In this document: piece by piece, positions 29,715 to 37,401 of the stretch
How positions within the stretch are numbered: position 1 is the stretch's first letter
How the letters are laid out: every line of letters starts with the position of its first letter
Source of the DNA: Blastocatellia bacterium
Lineage (GTDB): Bacteria > Acidobacteriota > Blastocatellia > RBC074
Length of the DNA: 40,348 bases
NCBI GenBank assembly: GCA_016789725.1
Contig: JAEUQN010000046.1
Coordinates: forward strand, 1 to 40,348
Direction: 5' to 3'
Made by a program: the position numbers and the translations under genes
The notes under the pieces: model-generated
Databases searched by the model: none
What the model was told of the DNA's origin: nothing
The model's input: the letters and a program-made list of their open reading frames with translations, nothing else

Positions 29715-32700
29715 CTAAAACGTCAGCCGAAATCCGAACCGCACACTGCGCGATCCTTGAAAGCCGGACGGTTGCCCATACAGGCTGGATTTCGGATTCG
29801 GCAGACCACCTGTGCTCGGCAAGCCGCCGTTTTCCAATTGATTCAGCACCGAGCCGATTTGCCCGTTCAGAATCCGATTCAGCACGGCAGTCAACGTTTG
29901 TGTGTTCGGATCGTAGGCCGGATCAATGTCGCGCGCGGCAATTGTGTTCGCCACGCGATAGCGCGTGGTATTCAACGATGTCACCGTGCTCTGATTGAAC
30001 ACATTCAGCGCATTGATCGTGAAGGCCAAATCTGCCCGCTCTTTGATACGGAAGCGATGCGTCAAGGCTAAATCCGTTTGCGTCAACGCGGGTGTCCGTC
30101 CCAAATCGCCGCGCCCGAACAACGGAATCGAAGTGGCTACCACACCGACGAACGTCGTTTGTGGATTGCCTTGCTGTGCGAGGAAAAAGTACGACAGATC
30201 GGTTGTGTGCGATTTTGCTTTCCACCGATTGAACGAATAGCCGCCATACGATTTGAAGACGTGCCGCCGGTCGGTCGCCAACTCGCCGTTGTCGGGCTGC
30301 CCTTGCGCCGTGAAACCATTGATTGCGTAATCAAAGAACCGATTAATGCTGGGCGAAGTGCGTCCATTTTCATCTGAACTCGCCAGCCCAGAGTAGTTTC
30401 CTGATAACTTGCCCAGCGTATAGTTAGCATTGAAAAAGTAACCGTTTCCCAAGCGTTTGTTCAGCACGATTTCCAGTGCTTTGTAGGTGCGTTGCGGAAT
30501 GGCAGATTTCACATATCCGGCAGCTTGATCCAGTGCCAACACGAAGCCTTTGCCAGGATTGCCGATAGGGTAATTTTCCGACTCATTGAGTCCCAATATC
30601 GCATGGTCTTCGACGGCTTGGTCTACGTTTTTGCGCGTGAATCGCGCGGTGAGAATTAGGCTCCGACTCAGTTCGCGTTCAAAGCCAAAGGTGATTTCAC
30701 TTTGACGAAAAGGCTTCAGGTCAGGGTCTACGCCTGTATTCACTAGTCCCAGAGCCGCATATTGAGCAGACGATAAGTTCGAGGGGATGCTAAAGTCGCG
30801 TTGCAATTGACTCAACCCGCCCGCCGTAGACGGATTGCCCCCGCCAATCGGATCGGTGAACCCGCCCAAAATGCGCGCGGGTGTGTAGTAATTGTATGAG
30901 GGGTTGGCCGCTGTGATCGGGAAATAATCTACGCGGAGGATTGATCCCCCAAAAAGGCCGCGCGGCAACTCGAAGCGCAGCCGATCATAAAACCAGCCAT
31001 AGTTCGCATAGATTTTTGTTTTGCCGGAGCCGAACGGGTCATATGCAAAACCAAGGCGCGGCGCGATTTTCTTGCCCCAACCCAATTCAATGGGATTGAT
31101 CTGAGAGCCTGATACAGTGAAGCCTGAGTTGAAAGAGGGCAGATTCTCTTTTTCCAATCGAACGCCCAGATTTAAGGCTAATCGTCGTGAGGGCTGCCAT
31201 TTATCCTGCACATAAATTCCTTGATAGTTGTTTTGCCCGACGCCTTTTGTACCAGAACGAGTCAAAACTCCAACACCCAAACAAGTTGGAGTACCCAGCG
31301 CACACGGCAAACTCACACCCGTTCCCGCCTGTGCGTAATTGCGCCCGTAATGCAGTGTGACGATTCCCGTGTTGGCGTACCCCTCCAGCACATCGTTCAG
31401 GATTGTGCCGTATTGATAGCCGGTCTTCAGTTCGTGTTTGCCGAAGAAATTACTCGGCAAAAACGTGACATCGCCGTTGAACTCATTGCGAATCGAAACG
31501 TCGCGCGTGATTGTGTTGTTGTTGGTGATGTTTTGAAACCCGATGCCGCCGGGACAGCCTGTCGCAATCGTTGCGTAGGCGGCTTGAACACCTGAACACT
31601 GAAATCGTGTTTCATCAGGAACTGCGTAATTCCCGCTTTTCTGATTGAGGAACGTTCGACCATAGCGGAACGTGGCAACCATTTTGCCCGACGGGGTGTA
31701 AACGAGTTGGCTGGTAAAATTGTTAGAATTCGTGCGTCCCCCTCGCAAGCGATTATATTGATCGAGTGTATACGAATTGCCCGCATACACCACATTGAGA
31801 GGATTCGTCGTCGTGATCGGAGCGAGTAGAATCCCTTGACTCATGTTCGGATTCCACAAATACGTTGCCGACCCGCGTAAGGTGTTGGTGATTTGTGCGT
31901 CAATGCGCGAGAACGCATATTGCGAGCTGCTACTGGCCTTGGTTTTCATCGGTGCGATTGGTTGTCCATTGACCAGACGCGGTAACGCCACAAATGTCCC
32001 GGTGGCAAAATTCGCATTGCTGATCGGCGCGATGAAATTGGAGACGGAGGATGACCGGGAATAAAATGGCGTGTAGCTGCCCAAAAACCACATGCGCGAT
32101 TTGACCAGCGGCCCAGATAGCGTGACCGTTGGATAGAACGATAAATTCTGCGTGCGCGGTTGTCGCAGCATGTACACATAATCAGGATTTGCTGCAATCG
32201 CCGCCGCGCTGGCATTACTGGCGACAAAGCGTGACAAGGCAGCGCGTGGGCCGGGTTGCAATCCGCTAGGTTCAAATTCAGAACCGATCTCACCGTGAAA
32301 ACGATCTGCACCGCCTTTAGTCGCTACCACAATCACACCACCCGATGCGCCGCCGTGTTCGGCTTCAAACCCGCCGGTTTTGATTTGCACTTCAGAGATG
32401 ATCGAATTCGGCAGATTGTTGTTGCCGTTCAGCGTTCCCGTGCGGAAGTTCTCGACCGAAACGCCATCAATCACGAAGGAGTTTTCCGACCCCGAAGCGC
32501 CATCCACTTGAAATCCGCCCGCCAATCCTTCGCCGCGCGTGGCTGGAGAAACGCGCAATAACGAAGTGAACGTTAAGCCTTTCGGCAATTGCTCAATCAG
32601 CTTGGCGGTGATGTTGGTTTGTTGTTTGCTATCGCCAGTTTCCAATGTCGCGCCCAGCGCATCGGTGGTGACGACGACGGATTCTGACATAGAAGACAAT

Positions 32701-33035
32701 CCCAGTTTTAGATTGACCGTCGTGACGCCTTCAATCGTGACGGTGACGCCTTCGACCACCGTCGCCGCGAATCCGCCGAGCGGAGCCGTCGTGATTTTGT
32801 AGGTGCCGACGGGAATTTGCTCAAAGCGAAAGCCGCCTTGGTCGTCGCTCTGCACCGTGCGTAGATAACCGACTGACGTTCCGGTCAACGTGATGCTGAC
32901 ATTTGGCACGACGGCTCCGGTGGCGTCGGCGACCGTTCCGTCAACGGCTCCGGTGGTTCGTTGGGCGAATGTTGTCAGAGTGCTGATGCACAGCAGCATC
33001 AACAGAAATAACGTGTGTTTACAGGTGGGTCTCAT
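29715..33035 (-). CDS. Oar-like TonB-dependent receptor with carboxypeptidase-regulatory domain
   Basis: The 1106-residue outer-membrane protein has a signal peptide (about 1-24). A carboxypeptidase-regulatory-like beta domain follows (about 27-115; GTVADATGAVVPNVSITLTG). A plug-like region contains FVIDGVSVENFRTG and GGFEAEHGGASGGVI (about 185-240). The rest is a beta-barrel ending in RFGFRLTF, with the terminal Phe expected for BAM insertion. This is the large Acidobacteriota-type Oar/SusC-like family; its ligand is unknown. GGAGG lies six bases before the ATG. It follows the TPR gene by 62 bp, so the two may be co-transcribed. Confidence 0.92.
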   Translation of the reverse strand: MRPTCKHTLFLLMLLCISTLTTFAQRTTGAVDGTVADATGAVVPNVSITLTGTSVGYLRTVQSDDQGGFRFEQIPVGTYKITTAPLGGFAATVVEGVTVTIEGVTTVNLKLGLSSMSESVVVTTDALGATLETGDSKQQTNITAKLIEQLPKGLTFTSLLRVSPATRGEGLAGGFQVDGASGSENSFVIDGVSVENFRTGTLNGNNNLPNSIISEVQIKTGGFEAEHGGASGGVIVVATKGGADRFHGEIGSEFEPSGLQPGPRAALSRFVASNASAAAIAANPDYVYMLRQPRTQNLSFYPTVTLSGPLVKSRMWFLGSYTPFYSRSSSVSNFIAPISNANFATGTFVALPRLVNGQPIAPMKTKASSSSQYAFSRIDAQITNTLRGSATYLWNPNMSQGILLAPITTTNPLNVVYAGNSYTLDQYNRLRGGRTNSNNFTSQLVYTPSGKMVATFRYGRTFLNQKSGNYAVPDETRFQCSGVQAAYATIATGCPGGIGFQNITNNNTITRDVSIRNEFNGDVTFLPSNFFGKHELKTGYQYGTILNDVLEGYANTGIVTLHYGRNYAQAGTGVSLPCALGTPTCLGVGVLTRSGTKGVGQNNYQGIYVQDKWQPSRRLALNLGVRLEKENLPSFNSGFTVSGSQINPIELGWGKKIAPRLGFAYDPFGSGKTKIYANYGWFYDRLRFELPRGLFGGSILRVDYFPITAANPSYNYYTPARILGGFTDPIGGGNPSTAGGLSQLQRDFSIPSNLSSAQYAALGLVNTGVDPDLKPFRQSEITFGFERELSRSLILTARFTRKNVDQAVEDHAILGLNESENYPIGNPGKGFVLALDQAAGYVKSAIPQRTYKALEIVLNKRLGNGYFFNANYTLGKLSGNYSGLASSDENGRTSPSINRFFDYAINGFTAQGQPDNGELATDRRHVFKSYGGYSFNRWKAKSHTTDLSYFFLAQQGNPQTTFVGVVATSIPLFGRGDLGRTPALTQTDLALTHRFRIKERADLAFTINALNVFNQSTVTSLNTTRYRVANTIAARDIDPAYDPNTQTLTAVLNRILNGQIGSVLNQLENGGLPSTGGLPNPKSSLYGQPSGFQGSRSVRFGFRLTF

Positions 33036-33049
33036 GATCTCCTCCTTCG

Positions 33050-33079
33050 ATAGTGCAACCAGAACTTTCGCTGCACTAT
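33050..33079 (-). repeat. Inverted repeat between the TPR gene and the TonB receptor gene
   Basis: ATAGTGCA (33050-33057) and TGCACTAT (33072-33079) pair perfectly across 14 nt, just upstream of the receptor's Shine-Dalgarno. It could be an operator or a translational hairpin. Confidence 0.55.
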
Positions 33080-33097
33080 GGTTGATGGTTCGCCTGG

Positions 33098-34204
33098 CTA
33101 GAGCTGAATTGCTGAGACGATATGGCTGTCTATCGCTACCCAGGGCTGGAAAAAGGTTTGCGGTAAGTTTTTTGGTGATCGCTTTGTGGCTTTGCCACCT
33201 GATGTACGGAAAGTCTGTGACTTTCCGGCAGCGTTCTTTCTCGCTTTCGGGCTATACCCACCCCTTTCACGCCACAAGCGGGCGTAGCCCTGAAATCTTT
33301 TCTCCTGCACCGGTAAGGCGGAGCCATACCGCACATCGGGTGGCGGAGCCGCAGTCGTTATCCTCGAAAGATTTACTGCTACAAAAAATGGTTGCTGGTT
33401 TCCTGCTACGGCATCATCAATCGCTTTCCAATGCTGTGGATGCCATTGACTGCGCATTGAAGGTGAACGCAGAGAAATGCCCTTTTTCAAGGCGTTGATT
33501 TGCTCCGCTAATTTGGGGTCAAGCTTGATACAAGCCGCGAAATCCGCTTCTGCTGCTTCGATATTGCCTAAACGCCGATACACCATACCTCGATGCAACA
33601 ATGCCTGGGCCATTTGGGGATTCAGCAAAAGTGCCTGTGTGAAATCATTCAGCGCGGCTTGCCATTGATTCAAGTGGTAATAGGCTTTTCCCCGATCCAT
33701 CCAGACCTCTGACAATTGCGGACTGAGTTGCAGCGCCCGCGAATGATCCTGAATCGCGCCGCGTACATTGCGCTGTTGCAATTTCACCGTCGCGCGATAC
33801 TGATATGTCTTGGCATTGTTTGGATCAGCACGGATGGCTTGATTGAAATCCCGCAACGCTAATCCAAGTTCCTGCCGATCCAGTCGAATCATTCCGCGTG
33901 CGACATAGGCGCGAGCCGCTTTCGGATTGAGTTGGATGGCGCGCGACAAATCCCGCACGGCAGCATCGTGAGCGCCGGACAACAGCCTGACCACGCCGCG
34001 TCCATACCACGCTTCCGCCAGCGTCGCATCCGCACGAATGGCCGCGTCATACTGCATCATTGCTTCATCCCTGTCTCCGTTGGCGAGTGATTCTTTGGCT
34101 TGCGCCAGGAATTTGAGCGCCGCTTGTTTCTGCTCCTGTTTCGTGGGCGAGGGCAGCACAACGTTGAGCGTGAACAACAACACCGAGCATAAAAGTAAAG
34201 GCAT
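33098..34204 (-). CDS. TPR-repeat protein with repeat-derived C-terminal tail
   Basis: This 368-residue protein has a hydrophobic N-terminus (about 1-18, possible signal peptide or anchor). Six to seven TPRs follow, from about residue 24 to 228 (for example AWYGRGVVRLLSGAHDAAVRDLSRAIQLNP). After residue ~235 the sequence becomes Lys/Arg/Gly/Ser-rich and lacks TPRs. That part is encoded by hairpin-dense DNA (33180-33355) that looks like intergenic repeat. The original stop was probably earlier and lost. GGGAGA precedes the ATG by about seven bases. Probable role: protein-protein scaffold, perhaps for the neighbouring receptor and CHAT protein. Confidence 0.85.
   Translation of the reverse strand: MPLLLCSVLLFTLNVVLPSPTKQEQKQAALKFLAQAKESLANGDRDEAMMQYDAAIRADATLAEAWYGRGVVRLLSGAHDAAVRDLSRAIQLNPKAARAYVARGMIRLDRQELGLALRDFNQAIRADPNNAKTYQYRATVKLQQRNVRGAIQDHSRALQLSPQLSEVWMDRGKAYYHLNQWQAALNDFTQALLLNPQMAQALLHRGMVYRRLGNIEAAEADFAACIKLDPKLAEQINALKKGISLRSPSMRSQWHPQHWKAIDDAVAGNQQPFFVAVNLSRITTAAPPPDVRYGSALPVQEKRFQGYARLWRERGGYSPKARKNAAGKSQTFRTSGGKATKRSPKNLPQTFFQPWVAIDSHIVSAIQL
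33186..33355. repeat. Hairpin-dense repeat DNA inside the TPR gene
   Basis: GTGGC/GCCAC (33186-33190/33194-33198), CGGAAAGTC/GACTTTCCG (33207-33215/33219-33227, perfect 9-bp arms, 3-nt loop) and GGGCTA/TAGCCC (33249-33254/33285-33290) occur within 110 bp. Further GC-rich self-complementary runs lie up to 33355. Such density is typical of intergenic palindromes, not coding DNA. Confidence 0.65.
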
Positions 34205-34328
34205 ACAGGGTCTCCCAGTTCATCACCAATGCGGAAAAAGATTGGTGCTATCTGAGAGAGCGGATTGCCCGCCGCTTTCCCCTCACGAAAAAACAGAAAA
34301 TTATCGCGGCTGTAAATCTTGTACTTTT
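34205..34328. promoter_or_regulatory. Upstream region of the TPR gene with a small inverted repeat
   Basis: No gene is seen. CACCAAT (34224-34230) and ATTGGTG (34241-34247) pair across ten bases, about 20 nt before the start codon of the TPR gene, within its leader. No promoter could be assigned with confidence. Confidence 0.4.
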
Positions 34329-34384
34329 CAGAGTTCACGCTTTAGCGTGCATCTGGCGCGTCACACGCTGAAGCGTGAACTCTG
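34329..34384. repeat. Inverted repeat with 21-nt arms
   Basis: The arm at 34329-34349 pairs with 34364-34384 at 20 of 21 positions across a 14-nt loop. Each arm is itself a small hairpin (CACGC...GCGTG). It abuts the MITE-like element that follows. Confidence 0.75.
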
Positions 34385-34633
34385 AGAGCGTGTTTGGAAA
34401 TTAGCTTGCGAAGCAAGCGGCAGCATAAAGCCTGGGGCGTGTAGCCCCAGGTGGACGTGAAAAGAACCTCGCAGCCCGTGAAACGGGCGAGAGCCGATTC
34501 GCTGTCGCCTGTTTCACCGGCTACGCGCTTGTGATCACGCTGCCCTGGGGTTCCGGCTCTCGCCTTCACCCCAGGCTTTACCCTACCACCCGCCTTCGCG
34601 GGTTATGATCGTCGAATTTCCAAACACTCTCTT
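34384..34633. mobile_element. MITE-like palindromic element, about 250 bp
   Basis: Imperfect 19-bp terminal inverted repeats (34384-34402 and 34615-34633; core GTGTTTGGAAATT, 17 of 19 matched) bound a non-coding element. It holds nested hairpins: GCTTGCGAAGCAAGC, AAAGCCTGGGG with CCCCAGGCTTT, CGAGAGCC with GGCTCTCG, GTGAAAC with GTTTCAC, and CCCGCCTTCGCGGG. No transposase is present. It may be a non-autonomous transposon or a dispersed structured repeat. Confidence 0.6.
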
Positions 34634-34733
34634 AGATCAGGTTGCTCAACGAACGACGAACTTTTTTCTTGCCTGCTGATGGTCATTGCGGTAGCTTCTG
34701 CCAGCCTCGAAATATCCTTGGAGGCAATCTCTC

Positions 34734-35363
34734 GTGCAATTCCTCATTGAGTTTTTCTCGGCCTTCCGTACCGATGCGCTGGACTGGTGTAAAGGCCGCA
34801 GCCCAATCCTTCGTCTCACGCTTTTGCTTTATCTCGCCTACGCGGGCGTCCATCACATGCGCGATCAACTGTATTCCAGTTGGTTCGGCGGCCTAACGTT
34901 TGGGCTACATGAATTCGGTCATGTGTTGTTCAGCGGCTTCGGCGAATTTATGAGCATCGCGGGCGGTAGCATTACGCAATTGGTGGTGCCGTTGATCGGC
35001 ATCGGGATGTTGCTCTATCAACGCGATTACTTTGGGATTGCTGTCGCAGGCTGTTGGGAATCCTTCAGCTTGTACAATTTGGCGACGTACATCGGCGACG
35101 CGCAAGTGATGCAATTGCCGCTTGTGAGCATTGGCGGCGGCGATGCGTATCACGATTGGGAATATCTGCTCGTGCATCTGGGATTGATCGAACACGATGC
35201 CAAAATCGCGGCCATGACGCGCGGGCTTGGGTTTGTCATGCTGCTGATGTCGTGGAGTTGGGGCGCGTGGGTGTGCTACCGAATGCTGCGAAAACCGGCT
35301 GTTGCCACAAGTGATTTCTTCACTGTCGAGGAGCCACGAAGCAAAGGCGGGCGGTTACGTTGA
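34734..35363 (+). CDS. Membrane protein with HEFGH zinc-protease motif, unknown family
   Basis: This 209-residue protein has hydrophobic segments at about 27-40, 80-100 (QLVVPLIGIGMLLY), 102-118 and 180-200. HEFGH lies at 59-63, at the edge of a hydrophobic stretch, and fits the HExxH zinc-binding motif of membrane-embedded M50-like proteases. A third ligand is not assigned; DAQVMQ and the DAYHDWEYLLVH region are candidates. I do not recognise the family. The start is GTG at 34734 with GGAGG nine bases upstream. It diverges from the TPR gene across a repeat-rich gap and converges on the broken receptor. Confidence 0.75.
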   Translation: MQFLIEFFSAFRTDALDWCKGRSPILRLTLLLYLAYAGVHHMRDQLYSSWFGGLTFGLHEFGHVLFSGFGEFMSIAGGSITQLVVPLIGIGMLLYQRDYFGIAVAGCWESFSLYNLATYIGDAQVMQLPLVSIGGGDAYHDWEYLLVHLGLIEHDAKIAAMTRGLGFVMLLMSWSWGAWVCYRMLRKPAVATSDFFTVEEPRSKGGRLR

Positions 35364-35395
35364 ATCCTTGAGGTATTTGCTCCCAGAAAAAGTTT

Positions 35396-35506
35396 ACCGC
35401 AGAGACGCAGAGGAAGGCAGAGTTTACGTGGAGAGTAATCGGAAGACGCGGCGGTTCTTTCGACTTTCTCTACGTTTTCTCTGCGCTTCCTCTGCGTCTC
35501 TGCGGT
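35396..35506. repeat. Inverted repeat of the CACCGCAGA-CGCAGAG family, copy 2
   Basis: The left arm (35396-35434) and right arm (about 35468-35506) share an ACCGCAGAGACGCAGAGG core and pair almost throughout, with one extra base and a few mismatches, around a ~33-nt centre. It lies between convergent genes and is related to 1641-1703. Confidence 0.8.
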
Positions 35507-35568
35507 GATGAAAACGATGCTCGAATGCGAACATCAGTAAACAACATGGTTGCGTTGCTTCTTTTTCC

Positions 35569-37401
35569 TTAGAACTCAATCCGCAACGCAAATTGCATCA
35601 CGCGCGGCGTACCTTGAATTCCGGTGAAGCGGCCAAAATCCGCCGAGGGCGTCGCGCCCAGATATGGGTCTTGGGCGATGCCGATAGCAGCGATGTTGGT
35701 GAATCGTTGCGTGTTTGTCAGGTTGAACGTATCCCATCGAAACACGACCTGACCTTTTTCGCCCGGCAGCTTGAAGGTTTTCATCACCCCCAAATCGAAT
35801 TGCACAAAGCCCGGTTGCCGCAGCACATTGCGGTCGCCAATCTCGCCGGGGTAGGGTGTGCGATAGCTTTGATATGCGGCCTTGGGATCACTGAATAAAT
35901 TCGGATCGCCCGTGCGTGTTGGCGAAGATTTCACTGGACGAATCTGAATCCCGCGTGAACGAACGTTCCAGTTGGTGGCCCAGCCCGACAGATCAAGCGG
36001 ATCGCCGGAATCAATCGGGAACCCTGTGTTCAGGCGATAAATGCCCGTCACTTTCCATCCGCCCAAGACCGCATCGGCGACGACGGGCAGATTGCTGAAG
36101 AAGGTACGCCCGCGCCCAAATGGCAAATCATATCCGAAGTTGGCATTGACCAAATGCCGCACATCGAAGTCCGAATTCGAGCGGTTGAGATTCAAATCCA
36201 GTGGGTTTTTGATGAATACCGCGCCTCCGGTGATCGCGTTCGATGCTTCATTGCCCGACGCAATATCAATCGAATGGCTGTAGGTGTAATTCAAATCCAT
36301 GAAAAAGCTTTGCGTAAAGCGTTTGCGGAAGGTGGCCTGAAGTGCATGATAATCCGACGTTCCCAGCGATGAATACGCGGCAAAGGTCGCGTACTGTGGA
36401 TGCACGAAGAGATTGTCACCAAAGCCTAAACCATCGTCCCACACCGCCTGTGCAAAAGTGTAATCCGTCGAACTGCGACCGCCCACGGAAGTGCGCGCAA
36501 TCCGGCGATAGGCCGCTTGCGTGGCGGTCAATTGTGTAGTGGTGCCAAGCACGTTGTAGTTGCCTGCCAAGCCGGGAAACAGGTTTTCAAAATAGGCGAT
36601 GTTTGGCACTGAAGAGATAGGCGAATTCGACGTACGGTGCGCAATGATTTGTCGCATTGCGGAGTAAAAATCCACGCCGGATTTCGGGTCTACCAAATTG
36701 TTGAAATGCGCCACATCGCGCGACAACAGTAAATTGCGCCCGACGCGCCCGACATAGCTGACTTCAAGTGAATAGCCTTTGCCGAATTCACGACCAAGTG
36801 ACGCATTCCACGAATAGTTGTACGGTGTCGTTAAGTTGTCATCCAGCGATTGCTCAATGCGTTGCGCTTCATCGCCAGGCGTTTGCAGTGGGAATTTTAG
36901 ATCCGATGCAATCGAAATCCCCGGCAAGGCTCGAACATTTTGTCCCAAAGCCGTAAACAAAGGTGCGAGGCGATTGGTGACGTTGTACGTGTTCGCCGCG
37001 ATATTATTTTGCGATGTAAAACCGAGCGTTGAGTTCAAATCAAATGCGACTGCCAATGCGCTGCCCATTCGGTCGTACGTCATGCGGAAGCCTCCGCGCA
37101 CGGTGGTTTTGTTTTCGCCGAAGATCGTTTTCAGCAATCCGTTCTGAAAATTCGGCGACCACGCGACCGCCACTGATGGCGCAAAGTTATTCCAGTCTTG
37201 CGAGTAATACCCATCTCTTCCATTGGCTTTACCCGCGAGATCAACACTGAGCAAGGTGTTGTACGGCTTGCCCGTTTGCGCGCCTGCAACCCGTTGATTA
37301 AAGAAATCGCTGAGGCTCGTCGTCGGCTTGACCTGCACGCCCGATGCCTGATCCCGGCGCGAGCAACTTGCCGTCCGGGCCATAGTTGATGTTCGCCCCA
37401 T
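35569..37401 (-). pseudogene. C-terminal fragment of a broken Oar-like TonB-dependent receptor
   Basis: This frame encodes only the barrel half of an Oar-like receptor: recognisable sequence begins near SGVQVKPTTSLSDFFNQR and ends in MQFALRIEF with the terminal Phe. It has no signal peptide, plug or believable start; the first in-frame ATG (37399-37401) is a shifted reading of the upstream gene's conserved segment. It is the downstream continuation, one frame off, of the gene at 37298-39244. Unless a sequencing error explains it, it is not expressed as a working receptor. Confidence 0.8.

Noticed and set aside
37298..37401. Programmed ribosomal frameshift joining the two receptor frames
   Set aside because: No slippery heptamer or following structure is evident, and a conserved stretch of the family is missing at the junction, which points to deletion.
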